The notes below the pieces were generated by a model. It saw only the letters and a list, made by a program, of their open reading frames with translations, did no database searches and was not told where the DNA came from. A stretch of DNA of 64,000 bases from Singulisphaera acidiphila DSM 18658. GTDB lineage: Bacteria > Planctomycetota > Planctomycetia > Isosphaerales > Isosphaeraceae. The translations under genes and the position numbers were made by a program. Of this stretch, positions 57,301 through 64,000 are shown piece by piece. The stretch's first letter is position 1. Each line of letters begins with the position of its first letter. The stretch covers positions 1,674,001 through 1,738,000 of the forward strand of contig NC_019892.1 in NCBI RefSeq assembly GCF_000242455.2, given 5' to 3'.

Positions 57301-58983
57301 CACGCCCGTCGGGAAGGCGAGATCTTCGAGGAAGGTCGTCCCGGTGTCGTAGCGTCCGTCTCCATCGCGGTCCTCGAGGACTTTGATGACTCCCCCGGGC
57401 TTCCAGTTGCCGTCGATGCCGGCCGGATAGTCGCGCATCTCGCAGACCCAGAGCTTGCCGTCGCCGCCGAAGTCGATCGCGACCGGGTCGAGAACCAGGG
57501 GTTCGGACGCCACCAGTTCCACCCGAAACCCTTTTTTGACCCGCATGGCGCTCAGGGCCTCTTCGGGCGACTTGGCCTTGGGGGCGTCGTCGTGGGCCTT
57601 CACGTTGTCGTCGGCCTTAGTCTTGGCTTTGGCCTGGAATGCCGCCGGCATCAACTTGTGAACTGTCGAAATAATCAAGTTTTCAATGCCCGGTTTGAAC
57701 GGGGCTGGTCGGGCGTAGTAGATCATTGCCCCGCCCCCCTCGTAGCCTCCTTCACGGAGGATTCGTTCGGAGGGGATGTAGCAGGGAACGTCGTTGGCAT
57801 AGGCCGTCACCCAGAGCTTGGCCGGATCAAACTCCTGCTTGAGCCGGAGTACGTAGTCGACGACGACTTCGCCGGGGAGGAAGACCATGGCGAGTTCGTT
57901 GCCGAAGGCCCAGACCTGGACCGGATAGTTGACCTCGGCCTGGAGCGGTTCGCCGCGATCGAGCTTGGCGAGCTGGACCGAGGCGGCGTAGCCGGGGGGG
58001 CCGCCGGCCTCGACAAGTTTTTCGAGCGTGGATCGCGTAGGCAGCGTGTCGAGGGGAAGCTTCACTTCTGCGCCTGGCATCTGGGAGGGGGGAGCCTCGA
58101 GGTTCCGCCAGGGGGATTCGGATGGATTCGCGGCCTGCTTGAAGAGTCGGTTGACTTCGTCAGCGATCGCGCGGCCGTTGACCTGGGCGCCATCGGGGGC
58201 CAGCCGTTTCAGGGGGTTCGAGTCTGCGCCGCAGCCGACGACCGTCAAGGCAATCGCGCCGGGATGGTCGTGTTCGATCGCTTCCTGGGCGAAGCCGGCC
58301 CAGTCGCCGCTGACCTTATTGTCATTCGGGTCGAGCGTCGTGCAGTGGCAGGCGTAGTTCACGAGGATCGCGTGGACCTTGCCGTCGAGGTCGGTCGCTC
58401 GGAGTACCGGGAGGGAATGGTCGACCGGCCCTCCCTTAGTGCGCCGATTGCTGGCGAACTCCGCGCGCCCCTGGGCCCAATCGAGCCGCCCCGGGCGGAG
58501 ATCTTTGAGTGCGGCGAGGCTGACCCGTTCGAGGTTGTCGGTCAACTCCCGGGTATAGCGCTCGATGGTCGCCAACTCGTTGTCACTGATTTTCTTGCCG
58601 AAGATGTTCGGCGCGATTCCGGACAAGCAAGGCGCACTATGAGTATGCGAAGCGGCCACGACGAAATCCGACTTGGGGATTCCTTCCTTCGCCTGGAGCC
58701 GCTTGGCGACTTCTTCGACGATTTCGAAGGGAACGCCCAGGCTATCGACCGAGACGAGGACGACGCGCCGCCCTTCCTTCGAGCCTGAGCCGATCGCCAG
58801 CCCTTTGGCCCAGATCCGCTGGGCCGTGCCCCGCGATTCCTGGGTTCGGGCGAGATAGCCGTGGAGTCGAATCGGATAGTCGGGTGTGATGTCGACACGC
58901 GCGACTCCGACTTCGAGTTTAGCGAGGGTTGGTGAGGCTGAAAGTAAAAGGAAACCCGTCATCATTAGGAACAGACGCTGCAT
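54319..58983 (-). CDS. Ceramidase-like / PVC dehydrogenase / HEAT / cytochrome c fusion
   Basis: 1554 residues from ATG 58983, behind GAGAGGAG; signal peptide 1-21. Domain 1 (about 22-445): neutral/alkaline ceramidase-like, with VGVARVDITPDYPIRLHGY, VVAASHTHSAP and NYACHCTTLDPNDN. Linker rich in Lys/Ala/Asp (about 450-475). Domain 2 (478-880): PVC-type membrane-bound dehydrogenase propeller (VELVASEPLVLDPVAIDF, DGKLWVCEMRDYP, EDTDGDGKAD). Domain 3 (about 890-1260): HEAT-like repeats. Domain 4 (about 1270-1390): cytochrome c with the haem site KICASCHKFDGQGHEVGPDL. A C-terminal beta domain follows (1400-1554). It is probably exported and haem-carrying. This fusion of a ceramidase-like domain to the dehydrogenase is uncommon to my knowledge. 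Confidence 0.9.
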   Translation of the reverse strand: MQRLFLMMTGFLLLSASPTLAKLEVGVARVDITPDYPIRLHGYLARTQESRGTAQRIWAKGLAIGSGSKEGRRVVLVSVDSLGVPFEIVEEVAKRLQAKEGIPKSDFVVAASHTHSAPCLSGIAPNIFGKKISDNELATIERYTRELTDNLERVSLAALKDLRPGRLDWAQGRAEFASNRRTKGGPVDHSLPVLRATDLDGKVHAILVNYACHCTTLDPNDNKVSGDWAGFAQEAIEHDHPGAIALTVVGCGADSNPLKRLAPDGAQVNGRAIADEVNRLFKQAANPSESPWRNLEAPPSQMPGAEVKLPLDTLPTRSTLEKLVEAGGPPGYAASVQLAKLDRGEPLQAEVNYPVQVWAFGNELAMVFLPGEVVVDYVLRLKQEFDPAKLWVTAYANDVPCYIPSERILREGGYEGGGAMIYYARPAPFKPGIENLIISTVHKLMPAAFQAKAKTKADDNVKAHDDAPKAKSPEEALSAMRVKKGFRVELVASEPLVLDPVAIDFGGDGKLWVCEMRDYPAGIDGNWKPGGVIKVLEDRDGDGRYDTGTTFLEDLAFPTGVMAWRKGALICAAPEIIYAEDTDGDGKADVRKVLFRGFATENYQARVNGLSYNLDNWVYGANGLIGGTIHGTATGREINIGGRDFRIKPDTGTMEPASGLTQQGRIHDDWGNQFGNTNSDWLRHYPFPDQYASRNPRVAAPGPMVYVARDPDNARMYPTSRTLERFNMPESANRVTSGCGPMIYRDTLLGEAFTGNSFTCEPVHNVVHREVLSPDGITFASHRAADEKTSEFLSSTDNWFRPVQARTGPDGAIWVVDMYRSVIEHPRWISPQQLATLDVRGGDDKGRIYRVFPEGETPRPVPILDRLTSPELAKQLDSPNGTLRDNVQRLLVQRGDRSAVPALKEVAARCSRPEGRMQALCTLDGLEALDAAAIIQGLADSAAGVRRQAVRLAERRLGDDESLAKAIAAIVSDPDLGVRYQLALSLGEWNDPRAGELLGQLAQRDGNDIWVRGAILSSAVKYPGPILAAVVSDKADPQIRSAMIGPLVTTATSARDAAAITALVDSLPKPAKGEPIPSWWLSLAAELFGSGSAEVGNLSASPFMKNVFAHARLVAQDEQGKGADRRTAIRLLGHEKENQEGDIALLTTLLEPRNNAAIQLAAVQCLAKLSSPEAAGRLIRAWPQMVPALRGATIDGLLARPQSTETLLSALESKAIGSAEIDASHRQRLLDHANLALRERAEKVLSAVRPRGRAEVLDAYRAASEKTGDPTRGKALFGKICASCHKFDGQGHEVGPDLAALTDTSPDAFLTAILDPNREVDARYAGYTAAVIDGRVVTGLIAAETGNAITLKRQEGVLDVILRADLEELKTSGQSLMPEGLENDLKPADLSDLIAYLASGARRPKVLEGNHPETVVQAADGSLRLSAETAQVYGPTLTFESQFGNLGLWQSAGDQAAWTVRVDRPTIFTVAMEWACADESAGNAFQVRSEAVILSGTVDGTGAGTWSRYRSIFVGEMTLEAGTHRIEFRPVGPIRNALLDLKAVTLTPRVKLGR

Positions 58984-59069
58984 TCGGATCTCCTCTCCAC
59001 ACTGAATGCGAATTCTCCCCCTGGCACCGGAGCCCTGGCTCGGGGGCGATCCGGCTATGCACAAGGGTC

Positions 59070-60467
59070 TCAATCGACGGGGGTGAGGTCAAGGCGCGAC
59101 TTTGCCGCTAACCGGTTCCAGACCAAAAAGACGACCGTGCCGAGGACCAGCGAACCGAGCCCGTAGAGAATCACCTGGGGTCTCGAGGTTCCGAAGATGT
59201 AGAGCCAGCCCGCCAGGGCAAAGAGGGCGGGGAGCGGGAAGAACCACATCCGGAACGGCATCGTTTCACGCAGGTCGGGACGGGTACGCAAGTAGAAGAC
59301 CGTGGCAATCTGGGCGACGAACTGGATCAGGATCCGCGACGTGAGCAGGGCTTCGATGACCGTGACGAGGTCAGCCAGGCAGGCGAGCGTCGCCAAGCCG
59401 GCGACTAGGAGCAGGGAGCGGTGGGGGAACTGGCCGGTCGGGTGGGTCCGGGCCAGCCCCTTGAAGAAGTGGCCCGACCGGGCTGCGGCGTAAGGGACCC
59501 GGCTGTAGCCGAGCAAGGCCGCGAAAGTGGAGGCCGCCGCCGTCCAGATAATCATCGTCGTGACGACTTGCGCGGCGCTCGAGCCGTAGAGCCGTTGCAT
59601 CATGTCGCTGGCGACGTGCGTCGACGCGATCACCTCCTGCCGGGGAAGGACGCCAAGGATGCTCACATTCATGGTCAAATAGACGAGCGCGACGGCCACG
59701 ACCGAGATCAGGATGGCGCGGGGGATCGTCCGTGGGGCGTCGTCGACCTCGTCGCCCAGGTAGCAAATCTGGTAGTAGCCGAGGAAGTCGTACATTGCGA
59801 TTCCGACCGCGGCTCCCAGCCCCATCGCAAACCGAGCGTCGAGCGTGAAGGCGTCCGAGGGCATGGCGAAGGCCTGGGCGGCGTTGAAGTGCCCCAGGCC
59901 GGACGCGATCACCACGGCGACGGTCGCGAGCATGCCTGCCCAGAGGACGACCATGAGCCGTCCGGCCACCTCGATCCGGCGATAAGCGAGCGCCGTGATC
60001 GCCAGCATCACGCCGATCGCCAATAACTGCTCGTTCTGAACCTGCCAGGTGAAGGTGCCCCAGCGCGAGACCGGGACGTGCCAGGACCAGGCCGTCCACT
60101 TCAAGGCGGGCCAGAGATAACCGACGTAGTGCGCAAGGCCAATTGCCCCGGTGGCCACCTCGAGCGGAGCGCTGAAGAGGAACTGCCAGACGAAGAGGAA
60201 TTTGAGGAGCCGGCCGGTCCGCGACTCGCCATAAACTGCCTCGAAGAAGTGATAGGTCCCGCCCGAGCCGGGAAAGGCGGCCGCGAGCTCGCTCCAGATC
60301 AGGCCGTCGGCCAGGGCAATCAGGGCCCCGATCACCCAGCCAATCATGACCTGGGGCCCGTCCAGCTTCTTGAGGAACTCCGGGATCGTGATGAACGGGC
60401 CGATCCCGACCATCATCGCCATGTTCAGGCTGACCGCCTGCAACAACGAAAGGCGTCGGCGCAGCAT
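59070..60467 (-). CDS. APC-family amino acid permease
   Basis: 465 residues with about 12 membrane segments. SLNMAMMVGIGPFITIPEFL at the start and GLIWSELAAAFPGSGGTYHFF match the APC superfamily (LeuT fold); YLGDEVDDAPRTIPRAI is the conserved loop after TM6. It is an inner-membrane transporter of amino acids or amines; the substrate is not readable. It ends 86 bases before the fusion gene and is probably co-transcribed with it. Confidence 0.92.
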   Translation of the reverse strand: MLRRRLSLLQAVSLNMAMMVGIGPFITIPEFLKKLDGPQVMIGWVIGALIALADGLIWSELAAAFPGSGGTYHFFEAVYGESRTGRLLKFLFVWQFLFSAPLEVATGAIGLAHYVGYLWPALKWTAWSWHVPVSRWGTFTWQVQNEQLLAIGVMLAITALAYRRIEVAGRLMVVLWAGMLATVAVVIASGLGHFNAAQAFAMPSDAFTLDARFAMGLGAAVGIAMYDFLGYYQICYLGDEVDDAPRTIPRAILISVVAVALVYLTMNVSILGVLPRQEVIASTHVASDMMQRLYGSSAAQVVTTMIIWTAAASTFAALLGYSRVPYAAARSGHFFKGLARTHPTGQFPHRSLLLVAGLATLACLADLVTVIEALLTSRILIQFVAQIATVFYLRTRPDLRETMPFRMWFFPLPALFALAGWLYIFGTSRPQVILYGLGSLVLGTVVFLVWNRLAAKSRLDLTPVD

Positions 60468-60629
60468 GCCAGGTCAATCCTCATCAGTTTTTTTCGGTCG
60501 CGGAGCCGGTCGAGGCCGATCCCCTTGCGACCGGCCGCCGAGCCATCATACCCACCGGCAAGGCGGCGTCGACGACGTGCCGAAAAGTGCTCGGTTCCCA
60601 CCGGCCTGCCCTCGAAAATGAGGATGTCC

Positions 60630-60671
60630 TTGATTCACGACTTGATTCCTGTATTCTTGGTGCAGGAATAC
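60630..60671 (+). promoter_or_regulatory. Promoter with overlapping inverted repeat before the Rrf2 gene
   Basis: TTGATT (60630-60635) and TATTCT (60652-60657) with 16 bases between form a plausible promoter. ATTCCTG (60645-60651) and CAGGAAT (60663-60669) are perfect inverted repeats, nested with GTATTC (60651-60656) and GAATAC (60666-60671). A dimeric Rrf2 repressor could bind here and block its own promoter. Confidence 0.55.
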
Positions 60672-60700
60672 GGTAATCGGCCGTGACGGGGATCGGCGGG

Positions 60701-61129
60701 ATGAAACTGGCGCTTCAGACGGACTATGCCCTGAGGACGTTGCTCTACCTGGCCACGGAGCGAGGGCGAGCGACCGTGGGGGAGTTGGCGGCCTTCTACG
60801 GGATCTCGGTCAATCACCTGGGGAAGGTGGTTCACCAGTTGGGCCGGCTGGGCTACGTCCGGAACGTCCGGGGGCCCGGGGGGGGGATCGAGCTGATCCG
60901 CGAGGCCGCTCAAATCACGGTCGGCGACGTGGTGCGCGATTTCGAGGGGCGAAACATTCATCTGCTCGATTGTGTGGATCGGCCGGATGTCTGTGTGATT
61001 CAGCCCGGTTGTGCCTTGCGGGGTGTACTGGCTGAGGCGGAGCGTCGGCAGATGGATTACCTGGACGGGGTGACGTTGGAGTCGCTGCGTCCGGTGTCGG
61101 GTGGGATCGTGACGTTGAAGGCTCCGTGA
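60701..61129 (+). CDS. Rrf2-family (NsrR-like) Fe-S transcriptional regulator
   Basis: 142 residues from ATG 60701. MKLALQTDYALRTLLYLA then GISVNHLGKVVHQLGRLGYV is the Rrf2 winged helix; the wing is RNVRGPGGGIEL. Three cysteines, Cys91, Cys98 and Cys104 (DCVDRPDVC, QPGC), fit an iron-sulfur cluster as in NsrR/IscR-type regulators, so it may sense nitric oxide, redox state or iron. An inverted repeat overlaps its promoter. The next gene, 62 bases on, encodes a c-type haem protein. Confidence 0.93.
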   Translation: MKLALQTDYALRTLLYLATERGRATVGELAAFYGISVNHLGKVVHQLGRLGYVRNVRGPGGGIELIREAAQITVGDVVRDFEGRNIHLLDCVDRPDVCVIQPGCALRGVLAEAERRQMDYLDGVTLESLRPVSGGIVTLKAP

Positions 61130-61191
61130 CGCCGGCGGGTCACGGTTGTTGTGGCGATTTTTCACGCAAATAACAACGAAGGGGAGAACTG

Positions 61192-61728
61192 ATGCTGAAC
61201 GGTATGAGAAGGGGTCGCTTGTATTGCGTCGTTTGCCTGTTCGTTTCCTTGGCGGCCGCGGCGCTCGTCGCGGTCCTGGCCTCGGGGACCGATTCGCGGG
61301 CCGAAACGCCCACGCAGGATTATGCCCTGACGCGTGCCCGTGATCAGGTCAAGATGCTGGATTCGCTCTACAAGACGGCCGTGGTCTCGGTCACCAAACG
61401 GTATGAGGAGGGCCCCCCCGCCATCAAGGTCGCCATGGATGTCTTCGTCGCGATGGAAAAGGACGGCTGGCATAAGGCCAAGCTTGTTGATGCATCGGGA
61501 ACGCCTCAGAATGAGGCGAACCTGCCGCAGACCGACTTCGAGAAGCGTGCCGCCAAAGCCATGCAAGCGGGCAAACCGTACTACGAAGAAGTCGATGGCG
61601 AGGGGGCTAAGCGAACGCTCCGCGTCGCGACGATCGTCCCGGCTGTGCTGAAACGGTGCGCCTCCTGCCATGGAGCCAAGGAAGGGGATCTGCTCGGATT
61701 CATCCGCTACGAACTTCCTGTGAAGTGA
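61192..61728 (+). CDS. DUF3365 (Tll0287-like) c-type haem protein
   Basis: 178 residues, ATG 61192 after AAGGGGAGA. A membrane anchor or signal lies at 10-31. The middle (DYALTRARDQVKMLDSLYKT, AKLVDASGTPQNEANLP) and a single haem motif CASCH (Cys156, Cys159, His160) just before the C-terminus (GFIRYELPVK) fit the Tll0287/DUF3365 haem-sensor domain. It is exported. Co-occurrence with an NsrR-like regulator suggests NO- or redox-related sensing or detoxification; this is inference. Confidence 0.88.
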   Translation: MLNGMRRGRLYCVVCLFVSLAAAALVAVLASGTDSRAETPTQDYALTRARDQVKMLDSLYKTAVVSVTKRYEEGPPAIKVAMDVFVAMEKDGWHKAKLVDASGTPQNEANLPQTDFEKRAAKAMQAGKPYYEEVDGEGAKRTLRVATIVPAVLKRCASCHGAKEGDLLGFIRYELPVK

Positions 61729-62662
61729 GCCCGCGCCGCGTCAATGACGAACCGTGCCACCGAAAAGGGGATCCATCCGGGTTCCCTTTCTTTGTTTATT
61801 TTTTTGAAATGAGCACGATTGAGGCTGTGGCTATCTTGGGGGCCGACTTGTAAGGAAGCGTTGTCTGTGCATGAAATCCTGCGTGCTACCATCGATGGAT
61901 TTTGTGCCCTGTTTTTCTCTCCCGCATCAAGGCAATGGAGTCTGTTGTGGGGGCTCGAGTGGTTCCGGATGGTTGCGAAAAGATTGCGAATTGCAACGAA
62001 ATTAGGAGTTCTTGGGCATTCTGTCTCTATGGAATTGAACATCAATGTTGGCAAAAATCGGACTTGATAATCTGACTCGCACGTCATTAGAATCAACCCA
62101 CCGATCGCGTTGAGTGCTCTCGGGAAGGTCGTCTTTTGCGTGAAGGCGGAACCCGTGGTGCTCCTCCCGGTTGGCGAGCGCTGCTCATTCGTGCGAGAAG
62201 GAACTCGGCTGTTCGTATCGTTCTTGGGTCGTGGTAGCCGAGAGAAATGGGACAAGCACCTTTGGCCTTGGCGGTTGTCGAATCGGGTGAACAGGTCTCT
62301 GAAGCCAAGCTCGGAGACGGAGTTGAACCCGCCCCCTCCCCCGGTCGTCTTTCTGACACTTCTCTAGAAGAGTTGTGGCCTGCGTTCATAACGCGTCATT
62401 CAAGAGGCCGCCTCTTTTCACCGGGTCGATCCGTGACCTTGCGTTGTTGAACCGGTGAATGCCGTGGGTGATGACCGCTTTCGCTCTCGCCTCTCGATCC
62501 CTCGCGGCGCGGTTCGTCGAGGACCGTTCGCTGAGTCGGTTCGGATGGCCCAAGAAACCACGACATGGACTGCTCTGCTTCCGTCTCGAAGTTGACAGTC
62601 GACACGATCAAGATCCGCATCGATGGACCGCGATGAATCACCGCTGATTAGGGAGATCGTGC
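61729..62662. other. Long intergenic region
   Basis: About 930 bases. Open frames on both strands lack motifs and start signals. AT-rich part at 61800-62060. GGGAGA just before 62663 serves the next gene. Confidence 0.4.
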
Positions 62663-62956
62663 ATGCTCTATACCACCACGTCGTCTGACTGTCAGGTCGA
62701 CCGAATCAGGCTCTTTCCTAGCCCCGAGGCGGCTATTGGGGCCGACACCCGCGCGTCGTGCACGGTTCATGGGGTTGCCGTCATCCTCGATCGCGGCGAT
62801 CACCGTCTGATCCCGCTGTGGACCGACCCGCAAGTCTTCGATTCGGCGTGGACGGCCCCCGCCGAACTGCTCGCGGATCGGTCGATCATCGCCCGTTGTC
62901 CGATCCCCGCTCCTCTGTTCGTCCATGATCTGGACGTGTTGGCGCAGGCCGTTTAA
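62663..62956 (+). CDS. Hypothetical protein, 97 residues
   Basis: ATG 62663 with GGGAGA about 6 bases upstream. The sequence starts MLYTTTSSDCQVDRI, has mixed alpha/beta character (TVHGVAVILDRGDHRLIPLW) and no signal peptide or domain I recognise. Three Cys are present (positions 10, 33, 79) but not in a known pattern. The good start signal and codon use support a gene. Confidence 0.6.
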   Translation: MLYTTTSSDCQVDRIRLFPSPEAAIGADTRASCTVHGVAVILDRGDHRLIPLWTDPQVFDSAWTAPAELLADRSIIARCPIPAPLFVHDLDVLAQAV

Positions 62957-63280
62957 CGGCCGGTCCGTTCGACCCCCTCGCGATTCCAGTGAGACGCGGG
63001 GGCAATCGGGGCTCCCCCTCCTGCTCTTCCCGCCTTTTGCGGTCGGCTCGACCGCCGCTCGCCACGACAATTCCGAGGTCGTTTGGGGAGAGGGCATATG
63101 GGGTGGATTGGCCGCTCTTGCGACATCGTGCGGCTTGAGTTTGGTCGACCAGGGTCCTATATAATTGGAAGAGGAATCGACGATTCCAAAACGTTGGATC
63201 GCCCGCGCCCACCTTTTTTGGTTGTCCAACAGCATTGCCGTTCGGAGTGAGAGTCTGGATCTTGGCCGTTGGAGGCCCTC
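62957..63280. other. Intergenic region
   Basis: About 320 bases before the diadenylate cyclase. GGAGG at 63271-63275 is its ribosome-binding site. No other structure recognised. Confidence 0.4.
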
Positions 63281-64000
63281 TTGACCACCTTCGACTGGTC
63301 CGTCCTTCGCTCCGCCGTGGCGATCGAATCCGCTGAGATCGTCGACATCGCGGTGGCATCCGTACTGATTTACGGGGTGCTTCGCCTGCTGCGGACGACA
63401 GCGAACCGAATGCCGCTGCTGGGCGCGGGCCTTATGGTCGGCACCTACTTCATCGCCCGAGTTTTCGGGCTTTTCTTGACCGAGATGCTTCTCCGCACCG
63501 CGGGCCTGGTGTTGTTCGTCGTTTTCGCCATCGCGTTTCAGGAGGACATCCGGCGTGCGGTTCTGCGCTGGAGGCACTGGCGTCCCTATCGCACTCCGAA
63601 TCGATCTCGGCTCGCGAGCGATGACGTAGATCCGCTGGTCGACTTCGCTTTCCAGTGCGCGGAGCAACGCATTGGGTTATTGATCGTGCTCCAAGGCCGT
63701 GAGTCGTTGGACCACAGCGTGATGGGAGGGATCGAACTGCTCGCACCCATCAAAACGATCTTGATGCAGAGCATTTTCGATCCTCATTCTCCAGGCCATG
63801 ACGGAGCGGTCGTGATACGCGACGGCCGGATCGTGCGGATCTGCGCGCAGCTTCCGCTTTCGGAAAACTTCGAAGAGGCGAAGCTGCACGGGACGAGGCA
63901 TAGCGCCGGTCTCGGACTCTCGGAGCGAACCGACGCCTTGGTCTTGATCGTCTCCGAGGAGCGAGGCATCGTTAGCATCGCGCATGACGGGCATCTGGTC
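63281..64000 (+). CDS. cdaA: Diadenylate cyclase (DisA_N, CdaA-type), C-terminus cut by window
   Basis: Partial, 240 codons to the window edge. I chose TTG 63281 because GGAGG lies 5 bases upstream and no ATG fits. Three hydrophobic segments (about 20-95: SVLIYGVLRLLRT, LLGAGLMVGTYFIARVFGL, AGLVLFVVFAIAFQEDIRR) precede the cyclase domain, the CdaA layout. The domain shows DPHSPGHDGAVVIRDGRI (the DGA motif) and GTRHSAGLGLSERTDAL, where the family often has RHR. SEERGIVSI follows. It makes cyclic di-AMP from two ATP at the membrane. Confidence 0.9.
   Translation, partial: MTTFDWSVLRSAVAIESAEIVDIAVASVLIYGVLRLLRTTANRMPLLGAGLMVGTYFIARVFGLFLTEMLLRTAGLVLFVVFAIAFQEDIRRAVLRWRHWRPYRTPNRSRLASDDVDPLVDFAFQCAEQRIGLLIVLQGRESLDHSVMGGIELLAPIKTILMQSIFDPHSPGHDGAVVIRDGRIVRICAQLPLSENFEEAKLHGTRHSAGLGLSERTDALVLIVSEERGIVSIAHDGHLV

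Noticed and set aside
56680..58788. 702-codon plus-strand frame
   Set aside because: Antisense of the ceramidase-dehydrogenase fusion gene.

Overview
The window is a piece of a GC-rich planctomycete chromosome, most likely from the Isosphaeraceae. The evidence is three intact DUF1559 proteins with the planctomycete pseudopilin-like start ([16 protein letters not shown]...[12 protein letters not shown]), a fragment of a fourth, a PVC-type dehydrogenase/cytochrome c giant protein, an LEPR-XLL-like N-terminus on the RHS protein, and many small lipoproteins. Genus assignment is inference; there is no rRNA in the window and I found no tRNA.

Layout. 1-4.1 kb: a partial M19 dipeptidase (minus), a 39-residue zinc-ribbon gene with its own terminator, and two tandem paralogous secreted TIM-barrel glycosidase-like genes separated by the 3' scrap of a DUF1559 gene. 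4.1-13.9 kb: an accessory island with a 2231-residue RHS protein, an AT-rich C-terminal tip, a perfect 20-bp inverted repeat, a DUF4279-like putative immunity gene, two decayed ISAzo13-type transposase fragments, and a cluster of short GC hairpins. 13.9-31 kb: a TPR protein with a cysteine-rich tail, a 2Fe-2S ferredoxin, a PH-domain membrane protein, lipoprotein plus DUF1559 pairs, glycogen phosphorylase, a Ser/Thr kinase, an orphan Phd-like antitoxin, and dnaE.

31-42.9 kb is one long minus-strand run: plsX, fabD, fabG, acpP, fabF (fatty acid synthesis), then a MoeB-rhodanese gene carrying an in-frame amber codon, nuoL and nuoM without the rest of complex I, and an SDR whose catalytic Tyr is Cys. 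A sigma70-like promoter and a nested hairpin precede plsX. 43-54 kb: a large secreted protein of unknown function, a tandem ACT protein, rsgA, another DUF1559 gene, a PqaA-like hydrolase, a sugar phosphate isomerase-like protein and a small lipoprotein.

54-64 kb: a 1554-residue fusion of a ceramidase-like domain with a PVC dehydrogenase, HEAT repeats and cytochrome c; an APC permease; an Rrf2/NsrR-like regulator with an inverted repeat over its promoter, followed by a DUF3365-like c-type haem protein; a small unknown gene; and the start of a diadenylate cyclase running off the end.

The most unusual items are the RHS/DUF4279 island with its palindrome, the amber codon in moeB, the SDR missing its catalytic Tyr, the ceramidase-dehydrogenase fusion, and the Rrf2/haem sensor pair. 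All family assignments were made by reading motifs; no database search was run.
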